Shown here: one piece after another, positions 1-13,208 of the stretch
How positions within the stretch are numbered: position 1 is the stretch's first letter
Layout of the letters: each line of letters opens with the position of its first letter
DNA from: Datnioides undecimradiatus
Taxonomy: Eukaryota > Chordata > Actinopteri > Lobotiformes > Datnioididae
Length of the DNA: 64,000 nt
Direction of reading: 5' to 3'
Assembly (NCBI GenBank): GCA_008933995.1
Contig: WARS01000169.1
Coordinates: forward strand, 826,957-890,956
Translations under genes and position numbers: made by a program
Notes under the pieces: generated by a model
Database searches by the model: none
Seen by the model: only the letters and a program-made list of their open reading frames with translations
What the model was told of the DNA's origin: nothing

Positions 1-3000
1 CCCAGTCACTCAGCGTTTCATAAGGATCTGTTCATTCATAGATTTACAGACAGATGATGACAGATCATCGCTTTGCTGATGAGCAAGAGGAGGTAAACCC
101 CGTGATCACTGGCTCCCTTTTCAAAATTAGGCACATACATGTTCAGTTGGAAGCTTGATTCCGATTCTTGACCCTGTTCACGTTCAACTTTGGCAAATTT
201 TCTAAAGTTCTCAATGAGAAAATCTCACTTTCCATCGAAACCAAAGTGTTTTATTTTCCTGAGCCCAGGAAAAAATGTTTCTGTCGTTCTGAGGAAATTT
301 TTCTGACACGTGCTATTTCCAGTCAGCCTCTCTTATTAGATGTGTCATAATTTGAACAGAAATAGAGACGCACACCCGGTTTCTCTTTCCCTTCAGACTC
401 TCTTTTATGTGGTTGCATTGGCTCGGCAGCGCTGTGCTACCGTGTCATCGTGTGTCTGGTTTGGGCGCATAGAAGGGTGGACACGCTGTGCGGACTTGAC
501 AAAGGTGGAGTGAACTCGTCAGCATTTACAAGATAAGTGAAATCCACTCTTGTCCTCAGAGTGCTAATTTGACACGTCCTCAGCCCGACTGTTTGACACA
601 GGAAACCATTTCCTGTTGTTACCCCGAGCACCAAGACCAAACTTAGTCTTTGCAGCAAATTACAAAGTTAAAAACAGGAGAGATGGTACCACTCACTTCA
701 AGAAATCAACCCCTGCCCTATCCCAGCATGTGCTTTTACTTGGTTATATAAACCCAACTGACATGTCTTGCCCCTGAGCACAAGCAGGACTTGTGTCTGA
801 GGTTTGTTCTTGATAGAATCATCGTTTTTGAACCAACATATTAGTCAGTTCACGGTACAGTGCGCCTCTCCAACATTTCAACTTCTGCTTTTTCATTTTC
901 TAGTAAATAGAACATGAGCTCACATACTGCAGGGGGCTCTTCCCTCTCTTTCCCAGCTCTCAGTATGAATTGTCAGATCAAACTGAAATGCCCACAGGCA
1001 CCTGATGGTAATGTGATTTGAGTCTGTGGTTCTCCTTCACATGGGCCTGTTTTAGGACTCAAGAGCTCTGCCATGACTCGTGTTACTATACTGATCGAAT
1101 CTGCGCTGAAGAGCAGAGAACAGATGAATGAAGCTTGTTTTTGCTGGATATCACAGACGCCCATCTCTCCTGCTCACAGAGGCAGACTCCACGCTGCCGT
1201 TTGCTGGATTCCACGTCACGGCTTCAGACACCAGCAACATCACGGCCTGCTCTGATGCGTCTCACCCACGCGCAGAGTTTCACGCCCACAGATTCACAGA
1301 CACATTTACCCACAAACACACGTGTACACGCACCCATTCATACACATGGGCATTCCCATAAACTGTGCATGCACGCCGCCACCACGTCAGCTGACTAAGA
1401 CATCAGGGCGGCAAGAAACAAAGGATGTTTTGATGCCTTTAAGGTTTCCCACAGTGCTGTCGGCACTATAGGGAGCGCTGTATACCATGTGCTACACCTG
1501 CTGGCTGTTGGTGCTGCCTCACTCTGAGGGGTGCATCAAAAGTTTGTTTGTTAATATCCCAAGCATGCATTATCTTGTAAATCTTTAAGTCCTCTGGCTT
1601 TGGTCTGTAGCAAAACTGCTGACATTGAGGCCTCCTTTAAAAAGATGAAGCAGTAAAGCATAAGTGGATTCATATGCAAAGCTAACAGCTGGAGGCTGGG
1701 GTCTGATGTAGCTGAGGATGATGCTGCGGTTTCAGTGCTTCATGATCAGGTCACACTCTTGTTTGTTCCGTTGTGAATCAGTAGCATCGGATTAGATTGA
1801 TTTACCCATAGCTACTCCTTTTTAGTTTTCTGGTTCTGAGTGTACTACTAGAGAATTTCCAAGCTGACAGGAATCTGCAAATCTGCAGCTTTGTGAAGTG
1901 AGAAATAGCATGGTCGATGCTGCATTTGATCCGGGAATCTGCTAGGGTAAAGTTTCTGTTGCCAGTTTGATTTGAAATAACTAACGTAACACAACATAAG
2001 GCTGAGAGTACGATGAAACGAAACTTCCTGCCCCACTACAAAGGCTAGATAAAGTCACCTCAGCGTGTCGACCTAATTACCACCATCTGCAGCTCTCAGT
2101 GTGTGGACGGCGCGACAGCTTTGAATCAAGGTACGCTCAAAACAAACACAGAAAGTGCGGTGGCCTGTTACTCCCGATAACCCCGTCGTCTCTTCCTGCC
2201 TTCGGTTGTTTTCGTTTGTGACATCCTATTTTCTCTTTGACTCACTTTCATTCGCGCCGTGAAGCAGACTTTTATATATCTCGATCAAATTACGCTGCGG
2301 TTTTCTCTCAGCTCATGGAAACTTCCATTACGTGACCCTCATAAAGACAGGCAATCAAGAGCAATTTTACCTCTTTAAGTAAATATTTACATTATTGATG
2401 CTGTTTATCATGATCACAGAGGGGAAGAGGTTTGTTTGCTGACAGAGGAGGCCAGAGATTTTCATTAATATAACAAAAGATAAGGAAAACCATCTGACTT
2501 ATTGGGCTCACAGACACTGTTAAAGTGTTTTATTATGCTTCTTGATACAGTGTCTCCAGTAGTTTGACTGCTCGGGGGGGCAGGTGGGCAAAAGCATGCA
2601 AGTCTGGGAGATGTTACAGATAGCCATCAGTAACCAAAAGCATCTAAGGACTGTAAAATGAGTTCTGTCTGTGCCTGTTTGTGTTCACAGCGACATCGGG
2701 TCTGTTTACGCGTAGTAAGACTGGGGCCTCTTTTGCCCCTCTGCAACTGTCAGTGTTGTGTCACTTCCTGATCTGAGAGGAAGTGGTGGTTTTCTGGTGT
2801 ATGTGATAGAACTCATGACACAGAAGAAGACGGGGTTTATGATGGACCAAACGGAGAAGCCTCTGACTTACTACTGACGTACCCCTCCATTGAACAGGGA
2901 CAGACACTGACTGGAAGAGCAGGGGTGCAGTTAAAAGCTTTGCTGCATTATAAAGAAGTCTAGAGTTCACTTTGTATGCACAACAAAAGATGGCACTGAT

Positions 3001-6000
3001 AATGGAAGAGAACCTCTAAGCTAAATTGTCGCTGTCACGTGGCGCCAGTACACACAGATACCTTCATAAACCACAGAGATCAACAGAGTGACTTCAGCTG
3101 GATGTTATTAAGAAGTTTACAGAATTACAGATTTACAAATCAAGTGTCATGTCCAAAAAATGGTTCAGTGTTTGAACCACATAGTCCAGACCTGAACCCC
3201 ATTGAATGTGCTGGAAAAGAGTTCACCCAGGGGTGCGACACTCACACCATTAGTACATGATCTTGGTGACAAATCAGCGTAAGAAAGGACGGAAGGACCG
3301 AAATAAATGTTGCGACATCGCATAAGTCAACTGAAACAATGCCGTGGCAAACGCCTGCTGTGTTACTGTTCGGACCAGTGAGGCACGTCGGTGGCCCAGC
3401 TGCTGCCATCGTGAGACTCTGCATACCTGACAACTTTACGAGTAACTGATTCACACGAGCACCTCATCTGTGCTCAGAGCAAAACCTGCAACGGTAACCA
3501 CTGCTCAGCAGCAACTACACCACTTCCCCCTTCTTTAGAAAAATAGAGATTCACTGTGTTTACAGGGTTTACAAATGATCATAGAATATAGAAAATCAAG
3601 CAGTGCTGGTTTCATTCTCCCAACACCATCAGTAGTTGTAGCCACTTTGTTAATTTCCATGAGCGTGAGTACAGAAGCCTAGAGACTCTGCAAAGTGATG
3701 ACAACACTGAAAAGTGGCTTTCACTTGCAACTCTTATCTTGTGGCATGTGTCAATTTTGAGTGTATGAATATGTCAACGTTGTTTTTTTTTTGTATGTGG
3801 TTGGCTTCCCGTCAGCTAATGGCACAAGTACGACACCTACGTTCCACTGCCAGCTACCAGCTCGACAGTTCTTAATGACATATGTCACTACTTATTATGA
3901 TATACAGATGCTGTGCCCCACTATTAGCAGCTGCCGTGATCTACCGGCATGTCGGTGGTGTGCCAGTCCTTTGTCAGCGTCACAGAACTGGTTTTATGTA
4001 AATTCATTCCTCTGTTGCTGTCTGATCACTGGTCTGCAGTGGCTCACGTTTAACCTCCCCCTGTCCCTAACAACTTATTAATAATGTATGGATAACTGTG
4101 AGTGATGACAGTGTGTAGAGACATCAGTCACTGGATGAAAAGTCTGTTTCAGCCAAACTCGCTGAGACTAACCGAGAAGGTTTGGGTGCGTTTCGTCTTG
4201 TTTCTGTTGAGTTTGTGTTCTGTGATGACCTGTGTGTCAAGCGGAGCGTGGTGGGTGTGCACAAAGTGATATTACAGCTGTTTCTGGTGTCATCGAAAAG
4301 GATGTTTCTCTTCGCCACAAAGGTCTGTCTCTGCAGGGACTCTTTCCACGCTGTTGTCAGACACTTTGAGCCCGTCAGCGGCAAGAACAAGCACTTTTAG
4401 TGGAAATAGTCTGATCGGTGCGGTTGCCCTGGGGATTACGTTGCAGCCCATTTTGTGGTTACCAGGCTGCGGTGCTCTCACTCAATACTGGATCAATTTC
4501 AGAAATTGTTGTCTCCGTTAGTCACGTAGAAACAAAACCATGGAGAAATGTGGTTCAGGTTGCAAAACACCAAGTTTCCTCTTGAAGCTTTTGCCCCTGC
4601 ATCATATTGTTTTAATGGGTATTTATACAGAACAGGTAATAAACCATTAATTTGAGCCTCCTCCTTCTTGACCTACTTTCTCGCTTCCTGAGGAAGCATC
4701 CTGAGTTTGCTGAAGGTGTAGCTGCTTGAGATGTGAGCTGTAATGCTGTCGTCTAAGAGCCCAGGCAGCTCATCCATTATGTTTAGTTCTACCTGGAAAA
4801 TTGTCTGATTTCTAAGCACGACGGGCTTTGTTGTTCCAAACTGGTGGCATGTGTGCTGTTTCTGTGACCTCTCCCAGCCCCTCCTCCACGTTTCTCCTCA
4901 GCTTTTCATCCTTGTAGGAATTCTCTGTAACTTTGAGTCTGCAACAGTGTGTCATACATTACCACAGACATAACACTGCACATATAAATCAGATGGAACT
5001 TTGTGCCCTGTGTCCATTTCCTGTGGATTTCATACATATTCAGTAAAGCTTTCAATATCCAAGATTTAGATGTCTATCTCAGTGTGTTCACATGATGTGG
5101 CCCATTCTGCCAGAGGAAGTTGAGGATTTTGGTGTTTCACGAGAACCGAGAGGCAGGCGCTGCATTGAGCGTACTCAAAATCACTTCCTCTTCTTGTCTG
5201 TTGTGCTATATTTGATTTTAATCTCAAACAAGAGTTTGTAAAGAACAGTGGTTTGTATGTTTTTCTTGAGACCAGAGTCTCGATCTGACACAAAGTTTCA
5301 AAACAGCTCTGGACTGCAAGTTCAGTTGATTTGCCAAATGCAAACTCAGCAGGGGAAAAGAAAGAACAAGTGAGCGAGACCAAGCCTCTGTCCCCTTCTG
5401 GGTTCCATACTTACATCGTACAACCCTGTCTCGCATTTTACTGCTGGCTGTGAAGCAACCTTAGGCATTGTTTAGTCACATGTGCAAAACAAATCACTTT
5501 TCCTGCTCAGTTCCATTAACTGCAGGCCAAAGCACAGAGTGACCACCATCAGGCCTGGGTGGGAGGAGTGGAGGAGGGGGATGGGAGTGGGGGATGGAAG
5601 GAGAAGACAGATGTGTTTATAGAGGCTGGAGGAGGGAAGAGAGAGCGTAATGAGAACTCCATCCAGATATTTTAATTTGTCCGAGCGAGCAGGGCTTTCA
5701 GCAGCTCCATTATATTCTGCACAGTCAAACATTGTTTTAAGCCAGAGCTAATCAGTGTTGCCTGTTTATCACTGCTGGGTTTTATAATGTCAGGAAGTTG
5801 GTAGTGGGTGGTCCTCAGATGTGTCTTGTTCTGTACTGAGTCCTCTAGTACATTTGCTGTGTTTAGGTAACGAACAGTCAAATTAAAAAGGAACAATTAA
5901 CCAGAAGAGTTGCAGCTAGAGCGAGGATGAACTAAAAGAAGAGCAGCACGACTTATGTAAGAGTTACAGAGGAGCCGGGAAGGAACACACTGTTCCTATG

Positions 6001-6322
6001 GAATCTATAACTGAACGCGGGGCCAGTTTTCAAAGGAGGGATCACGTCATGACAAAGGCAGAACTATAAGAGAGCTGGAAAGTTGGCTCTGACTGAGCTT
6101 CCCCATAACGCTGTACATCCTTATAGTGTAATGCAAACCCTAGTGCAAATACATGCATGGCATGTGACCTACATGTAGACCACTGAAAAAACACCGGCAA
6201 CGTGGTCGAACATCGTGAACACGGCACTCGCGGTGAAATGTTCTGTTCCCGACATGTTACAGATTCACTGAGGTTGGTACGGCACTTTTATTAAACGTGG
6301 GTCTGATCTGTCTTAATCTTAG
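1..6322. other. Upstream region, no gene recognised
   Basis: No exon with a recognisable protein match was found apart from a Tc1-like scrap near 3.2 kb. Open frames here are short and lack splice-bounded similarity. The missing first exon of chst13 should lie here or left of the window. I looked for a short basic tail followed by a hydrophobic anchor ending one base into a codon and could not identify it. Confidence 0.5.
3150..3225 (+). mobile_element. Tc1-like transposase remnant
   Basis: The plus strand reads PHSPDLNPIEC around 3178-3212. SPDLNPIE is the hallmark motif around the third catalytic residue of Tc1/mariner transposases. The flanking frame is not open over any useful length, so this is a decayed fragment and not a functional transposase. 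Terminal repeats were not located, so the borders are approximate. Confidence 0.6.
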
Positions 6323-6399
6323 AACCTGTTGTGAAGACAGGCGGCAGACCGGGGAAGAGCAGGAGAAGTCCGCTGCAGACCCTCTACAGTGGAGACCAG
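6323..6399 (+). CDS. chst13: chst13 coding exon 2 (stem region)
   Basis: The acceptor is cttaatcttag and the donor CAG|gtgaga. The exon begins two bases into a codon and ends in phase 0, which fits the next exon. It encodes a basic stem ending [14 protein letters not shown], like KRSPLQKLYDLDQ in human CHST13. It is too short to stand out as an ORF and was found by homology and splice signals. Confidence 0.72.
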
Positions 6400-9382
6400 G
6401 TGAGAACACAAACCCGTACACAAAGGTCAGGAGACACCGGAGACCACCGGCTAATATGTATGTGTGGCTCTGTGGCACGGCATGTTCAGTCAGCTTATTA
6501 AACAGGACTAGGATAGTACTGGATGGAGCACCATGTTTGTTTCTCCCTCAGGATGAATCATAAGCGTTTGGTGATGTTTCAGCTTCTCATCCAGCCTCGG
6601 CTGTACTTTGCGTACCTGATCTAAGTTCAGCCACCGTTCTCTTAAACCAAGGTCCCTTAGGCAGTGAGACACCAGTCCCAGCGCTCCTGCCATGCCACTT
6701 GGCTCACATGAAATGCCTTAATGTAACCCTGTAAAGCACCATCTGCACAATATTCTGTGGACCTCTCCCACTGTGTTAATATGGTGATCCTTCAGGTTGA
6801 TTTCATTTTGTAGAGACAAAGAAGTTGCTGTCCCTAAATCCAGCGAGCAGAGTGGGCAAGGAGCTATGATGAATCTCCACTGCACAAAATTCAGGTTGAT
6901 GCTGCTGAGCAACCGTTCCATTTTCATGCCCCTCTCAGGGGCATTAGGATGTGGCAGTAGAGCGCCCCTGGAGTGCTGGAGAAAACATCCAGCGTGCCCG
7001 TGCAGTGTTTTCCACTGATAGCACTGTTGATGCTCTGCCACCTGAAGCTGTTGGCTGACTGACGCTTTGAGCTCTGTGGCAAACGTGCCCCTGCAGATGG
7101 TCACATAAAGGCCTGTAACTGTGGTCCTGCTGGTGACTGCATGACGTAACTCAGAATGCTCACTCACAAAAGGTTTAGAGAACACATCCAGGCCGAGCTT
7201 GGCATCCACAGTTCCACAATGCTGTGATGGCACCTCCTCAACCTCATGTCTCTAACTATACAAATTTCAAGTGCAGGTAACTCCCTACCAGTCAGGTAGA
7301 GCTGAAGAGGCCTTTCCAGTTAGAGGTGGAACGCCTTCAAGAACTATGGGCAATGTTAAAGTCTTATGACTCTTTGCTTCTAATTTGCACACGTTAGCAT
7401 GGTCACATCCTGAGCAAAGCTTGTAAGCAAAGTAAACATTACACCAGCCAAACGTTAGCATATTAGCATTCTGACAGTAGCATTTTGTTCAAAGCACTGC
7501 TGTGTGTTTGCAGATGTGAGCCACAAGCGTATGTGGAAAAGTTACAGATAATAGGAAATGCTATCCACAAAGTTCCAAAACACATCATTCCAGCATAAAT
7601 ATAAAATGTCCTCATGGTGCAGATTAATTGGCTAAAGTGACACTCGGCGAACAGACAGAGGTAGAAAGATGGAGGTTGGAGTTGTTGAGACCAAAACTAA
7701 AGCTAAAAGAAGCTAAAAGTGTTGGGTCTGGATTTGTCATTTGACCAGAATCTGAGCTCTCAATCTATACTAAGTTTTTCTGTTGCTGCTGTTTTTTGTA
7801 ATACATTTTAAAATAAATGATAAATCCTCCAGAATATTACAATTCAAGTATGTCTCGTGATTGTCAGACTGTTGATTCATTCCTCTAAAATGGCACATGT
7901 TGCAGGAGTTTCTGTGGACACACAGCTTGCATGCAACAGTTTTTAAAAGGTTTTCTATTTCTGCCCCCCCTCCTTCATCCATCTGGGCCCTCTTTCATTG
8001 GCTGTCTGTGTGCCTCTGATCACATCCCTACAAGCAGCAGGAGCTGTTGGCAGCTCAGAGGTCCCTCCAAGGCCGCAGGGAGGTGTTGGAGCAGGCATGT
8101 CTGAGCCACAAGAGGAAGCGGCAGGTGCTTTCGCCGGAGGATCTCAAACACCTCATTGTGGATGATAAACACAGCCTTATTTACTGCTATGTACCCAAGG
8201 TTGGTCACCATGATATTTAGTAGCGCAGCTGAAACTGAACACCAAAGGTTTTTAAACTGGAGGCGCTCCTTGCTAAGGGAAGAGTTGAGAGTACAGAGGT
8301 AGAGACAGGATGCGAGCTGATTTTGAACACGCGTATTTTAACATTCTTACACTTCAAAATATCGTTATCTCTGAAATATCTGGAATATCCATTACAAACA
8401 CTAAGTCATAAAAAGGACGTTTATACGTCCAGAACTTGTCTGAGAATCAATTTCCTTTTTTCATGTTTTCTTCAGTATCACAGTGGTAGTCTGTCCATGC
8501 ATGGGTACATTGTAGATGGTAAAAACTAGTACAGCACATGTTTGGACACTGTAGGGAGATTATGCCAGCCTATAGAAATAACTGTAATATCGCTGTGAGT
8601 GGATTTTATTTTCATTTGATGTATTTATGGTACACAATGTTGAGATGTTTGCTGCAGTGCCTAGAAACACTGTGAATCCTCCTATATATCACCCCCAGGT
8701 TGCCTGCACCAATTGGAAACGGGTCCTTATGGTCCTCACCAGCGACGGCCGCTACACCGACCCCCTCGCCATCCCTGCAAATGAGGCCCACGTAGCGGGG
8801 AACCTACGCACACTCTCCGAGTTCTCCGTCCCCGAGATCAACCACCGCCTTCGCAGCTACCTCAAGTTCATCTTCGTGCGGGAGCCCTTTGAGCGCCTGG
8901 TGTCTGCCTACCGGAACAAGTTCACCCGTAGCTACAACACCGCCTTCCACAAACGTTATGGAACCAAGATCATCCGCCGGCACCGGCCCTACCCGGAGCC
9001 GCAAGCTCTGGAGAAAGGGAATGACGTTTCTTTCCCTGAGTTCGTCCAGTACCTTGTGGACCCTCGGACCCAACGCGAGGAACCTTTTAATGAACACTGG
9101 GAGCGAGTGCACTCACTGTGCCACCCCTGCCTCATCCACTATGATGTAGTTGGGAAGTACGAGACTTTGGAGCCAGACGCCCAGGCTGTGCTCCGGTTGG
9201 CTGGAGTGGAGGGAACACTTCAATTTCCAACATCTGGTAAGAGCACCAGGACTGATGGTAACATGGCTGCACGCTTCTTCAAGCATATCAGCCCTTTCTA
9301 CCAGAAGAAACTGTTCAACCTGTACCGGATGGACTTCCTGCTCTTCAACTACTCCACCCCAGAGTACCTCAGGACTCGATGA
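6323..9382 (+). CDS. chst13: Carbohydrate (chondroitin 4) sulfotransferase 13, last three coding exons
   Basis: Three exons join in phase: 6323-6399, 8038-8199 and 8699-9382, giving about 306 residues. The family enzyme is a Golgi type II membrane protein that moves sulfate from PAPS to carbon 4 of GalNAc in chondroitin. The PAPS 5'-phosphosulfate site ([13 protein letters not shown]) spans the exon 3/4 junction, and the 3'-phosphate site is [15 protein letters not shown]. The chst11/12/13 signatures [16 protein letters not shown] and VGKYETL are present. The C-terminus ([20 protein letters not shown]) is closer to CHST13 than to CHST11 or CHST12 as I remember them, and [14 protein letters not shown] in exon 2 resembles the CHST13 stem. 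Human CHST13 has 341 residues, so about 35, including the anchor, are missing. Assignment to chst13 over chst11 rests on memory and on linkage to slc41a3. Confidence 0.88.
7380..7520. repeat. Dispersed fish repeat fragment (TTAGCAT-rich)
   Basis: The stretch repeats GTTAGCAT / TTAGCATT and continues into CAAAGCACTGCTGTG. I recognise this pattern as a widely dispersed fish repeat. It lies in the chst13 intron between exons 2 and 3. A similar but shorter block (TTTTAGCATG..GGCATTTAGCATTTTATGCACTGC) lies at 27310-27350. No terminal structure was seen. Confidence 0.4.
8038..8199 (+). CDS. chst13: chst13 coding exon 3
   Basis: It encodes 54 residues from [10 protein letters not shown] to [13 protein letters not shown], with donor AAG|gttggt. 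The acceptor is in acaagcagCAG, so the start could be 8035 or 8038; both keep phase 0. I chose 8038 because it gives the same spacing as human CHST13. The end falls inside the PAPS-binding motif, the usual intron position in chst11/13 genes. Confidence 0.85.
8699..9382 (+). CDS. chst13: chst13 terminal coding exon (catalytic domain)
   Basis: It begins GTTGCCTGCACC (VACT) straight after acceptor atatcacccccag and ends with TGA at 9380-9382, giving 227 residues. It is clearly more GC-rich than its flanks. An upstream ATG in the same frame at 8627 is intronic: residues before VACT do not match the family, and the acceptor falls exactly at the conserved junction. Confidence 0.92.
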   Translation, partial: VACTNWKRVLMVLTSDGRYTDPLAIPANEAHVAGNLRTLSEFSVPEINHRLRSYLKFIFVREPFERLVSAYRNKFTRSYNTAFHKRYGTKIIRRHRPYPEPQALEKGNDVSFPEFVQYLVDPRTQREEPFNEHWERVHSLCHPCLIHYDVVGKYETLEPDAQAVLRLAGVEGTLQFPTSGKSTRTDGNMAARFFKHISPFYQKKLFNLYRMDFLLFNYSTPEYLRTR

Positions 9383-12300
9383 GAGGCAGAGAAAAGAGGC
9401 TTGACCTCAGAGAGCAGTTGTGATGGATAGTTTTCCCTTCACATCCCCAGACTTTTTGCTGCCAGTGGATCATTTTGCACTTTTTGGTTGCCATGGAGTA
9501 TATTTTTCATTTCTGTCACTGTGACTGTCAGACAGAAACTTTTGGGTTTCAGTTAATGGAACCACATTTCTCCCTGTAATCCAAGCACCTGTCGGTCGGT
9601 TGGTTTGCTTTCCAGCGCGAAAGCGGCCCATTGTTTTGACGTCTAAGAGAAATTCAAGCAGAATGCAGATCCAGATTGTTCCCAAAGTATTTCGGGGTTG
9701 AGGTTCAAGAATAATTCAGTATTTATTTTTTAGTCACTCGATTTGTATTTCACATCTGGAAATTACTTTGACAAACTGAGCAAATCTTTCTTTGACTTGT
9801 CTGTCACATGGGGTGTTGCGTGGATGCGGTACGCCTCAGCAGGACCCCTGTGGTGCCCACTACAGCAAATGTTTTGTCAGAGTTCGTATTTCTGAGAGCC
9901 AGCGAGCAGCCAATCAAAGTCACGTTTCAGAGGAGCAGGTTCTCCTCTCGCATGGGTAACCGATGAATGTGCTGACTGTGAAACTGAGCACAGCGGATTA
10001 ATTCAAAGCACCAGCAGTACAGCGATGCCTGGATGGTATTTATTTGTGTGTTTCAGTGCGTAAAGTATTTATTCTTAGTGAAACGTGCGGCGGTGAGGAT
10101 TTGGGCTCGCGATTTTGTGAAAATGAATTTTATCTGAAAGTTTTTTTTTCCTTTTCAGACTGAAGTTTTTTTGTTTGTGGAAAGTTACCTGACGTCTTGG
10201 CTTTTGCACAAAGACTCATGCCAAATAGAAATCTCCAGCACAGTAACAAAAATCCCCACATTCTGCCCTGATTGAACTCTACCCCTTGTCTCGTCTAATT
10301 TGTCACTCACTGACACTATGGTAAATGTATATCTGAGAAGCTTGCAGTCAGTCCTTAATGTTGCCATCCTTCCTCTATCAGTGTGCGTATGAAGTCCTGG
10401 GCAGGTAGGCTGAACTAACAGCCGCATAGCTGTGGTCGGGGCAGGGTGCAGCCCGGCGCTACATCTCGTCAGAGCCCTCCTTGTTAGGGCGAATGCAGGC
10501 ACCTTAGGGGTTAATCCACCTACAGTCATCTCCACTGCAGGGCCTTGTTCAGCAAATGTGACGGAATTTACGGTGAATAATGAGGAGGTTAAATGCAAAA
10601 TGCTTAAGAATGGCCTGCACTGTGAAAATATCAGGTTTAATAAATGTCTTCCTACACATTTAAATGGTTAAAGGGAAACTCCAGCACCTTTGCAAATCAA
10701 AATATGTTTGCAGATCTTCAGACGGACTGTTGCATATGTGGAAAACAGCCTTTTGTGAGACCTGTTTGAAGTCAGATGAAGCGATGTCACCCGAGTCCGT
10801 GACGGTTGCACCAAAAGAGTGCAAAGTTTGCAAATAAAAACCAGTTTACCAGGCTCTTAATCTCTGCTGCATGCTGAGGCACACTGCGCATCAACCACAC
10901 CTAAATCTCTAGCTTAATGCTAAATTGGTCCAATTCTCGCTGAAGTCTGTTATTTCTTGAAAGTAAAGGTTCAAACATACAGCTGCACAAGAAGTCACTA
11001 CAATAAGTCAAATCTGTTACTACATTCGCAAAGCCTGTCTCTTCGGAGGTTTGCAGAGTCGGCTGCGCTACCTGATATTGTGCAGTTTGAGGATATAGGG
11101 AATATAGGGGAGACGAGATCATGTATAAAGGAAATGTGTAGAGCCAAAAGTCACCAAATTGATCATGGACATATCTGTAGCATATCAGTATCAACGCACA
11201 TGCTCCTGATATGTGAGCAGTTCTTTTCCAGTGTAGAATGCAGACACATTATTTGTTTAATAAAGCAGCCTACTCAGTACTTTTGATTACTCATACCGGA
11301 GAAAAAGATGCATCCAGAACTTGTCTGAGAATAAATAAAACATACCTAAATCATTTGATGAAGTAAAAAAGTAGTTTTCTCCATAATTCCTTAATTGTTT
11401 CGTGAAAGATAGTTTAGCTTATCAGGTCAGATGCTTCACCCATAGTAAATTAACTATGCTCCTTCTAATGGTTCCCCACGTTTCCCAGTGCAACAAAGTC
11501 TCATCTTGGGGCGACGTTGCACATCAAGACCCCAGTCTAGCCTGGACGAATCGGAAACATTGAACCGGGGTGCACCCGGACCTGACTTAGCCAGTTATCC
11601 CTGGAAATAACAAGAATACACCTCAAAACAACAGCAACAACAAACGATATGATCCAGGATTTTAGTTCTCCTTTTGCTTAAAAGCTGTGAACATGAGCTT
11701 GTGCATGTCGAGACAAGTTGACGTTGAACTAGCAATGATTTAAACCCTTTGCCTTCTGGACATCGTCCGTAAAATCGTTCGTCCTGTCAAAGAACGTTGT
11801 GCGGAAACATTGCCTCTTGTCTGCCTGTAGTCATGCTTTGAAAAGTGCAATATCTGTGCGTGAGTACCTGTAATGTGTTGAAAGCTGTACCTTTAAACGT
11901 TACTTCCTCTTGTATTCGAGCCTTAAATATGTGCCGTCGCGCTGCCACATTTTATTTTCCTGTTTGCCTATGATTGCATGGATTACAGGGTTTTCCTTTT
12001 AATGCCCCCCTGCGTAGCAGTGTGTGATTTAAGCCATGATTTGCAAGAAGACGTGACTCGGCAAAGCCCAGTCACGCCCTTCGCGTTTGCTCTTCCTGCT
12101 GGCTCGCTGACAGCGCCGCACAAAATACATGTTTCACCTTTCCGTTTCTTTTTATTCCTGGAAAATACAGAATGCAAATAACGAGCAGTTTGTTCTTTAG
12201 AAAAGGAAGGAAACGCGCCGCGTAGACGCTGCTGTGTGTGGACGCAGCTAGCCAGACATCTCCAGCCAACTCTGTGAAAATGCCAGAACTGTGATTCGGT

Positions 12301-12708
12301 GGGTCATTGTGAAATAGTGAACTGAGCACAATCTAAAGGACTCTGTCTGCAGTTTACTGTTCCACAGAACTGTGGACATGATAACTTGATAACTGAGGAG
12401 CTGATGTGTTGATGGACTGGCTGGTTACCTTGAAGTTTCAGCAAATACAATCCCTTAACAACATCGCTGAGTGTGTGTGGGCTGTTATTTAATCGTTTTG
12501 TTTATGCTTTATTTTAACAGGGACGATTCACTGACGCTGATGTAACAGGTAAATGTTAGGAACATACACATTAATACTGCAACACTCATAAGTCTGCACA
12601 CCCTCTCACAGTGGAGCCTCTGGCTATGTTTGCTTTGACTCCTGTAGAGAAATAAGTTGTAATTAAGTTCAGGTTTTGGGTTTAATAATAATTAATAAAT
12701 AAATAATA
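9383..12708. other. chst13 3' flank and intergenic DNA
   Basis: It presumably starts with the chst13 3' UTR. AATAAA-type signals occur at several places (for example near 10832 and 11331), and I cannot say which is used. No coding exon or structured RNA was recognised. Confidence 0.4.
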
Positions 12709-13208
12709 CAGTGGTACCTTGACTCCCAACTAACGAGTTTTTCGAGATACGAGCCGTCTCTCGCAGATTTTTTTTCTTTGAGTTGCGAGCTAAAATTTGG
12801 GTTACGAGCCAGCTTCAGATACCCCACCGCTAGTAGGCGTAGCGAACGCCACAGTGAACGCCGTAACATCCGCCCAGCATCCCGTGTCTCACTCGATAGC
12901 CGGACAGCTGCAGATGAAAGTGAGGAAAGCGTGGCGAAAAAAAAAGGTTCAGTTATTCAGTTCAGCCTTTTTCCTCCACCTCCGTCAGCTTACTCAAGTG
13001 GTCTCCAAAGTAAATGCTGTACATTATACTTAATAAAACCAGTTTATTGCAGTGCATTCTATTGTATTGTTTTTTATACAATATTCATTATTTATAAGTT
13101 TCTTATTTAAAAACATGTAACAAAAAACAAAATCGCAGTAATTGCGAGTAATATGAGTTACGAGCTCCGTCACAGAACGAATTAAACTCGTAAATCAAGG
13201 TACCACTG
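12709..13208. mobile_element. 500-bp non-autonomous DNA transposon (TA target duplication, Tc1/mariner/pogo type)
   Basis: The left end is CAGTGGTACCTTGA and the right end TCAAGGTACCACTG, a perfect 14-bp terminal inverted repeat. It is flanked on both sides by TA (12707-12708 and 13209-13210). Partly matching ACGAG/CTCGT-rich segments continue inward on both sides. The inside has no transposase-like frame. TA duplication with CAG termini fits the Tc1/mariner/pogo group; the exact family is not known to me. Confidence 0.82.

Noticed and set aside
3761..4081. Hydrophobic plus-strand frame (YVNVVFFLYVVG) considered as the missing chst13 anchor exon
   Set aside because: No donor one base into a codon after the anchor, and no basic tail or family resemblance.
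8804..9404. Antisense and shifted frames over the chst13 catalytic exon
   Set aside because: Shadows of a GC-rich coding exon.
12778..13110. 110-codon frame in the inverted-repeat element
   Set aside because: No transposase motif; it lies in a 500-bp non-autonomous element.
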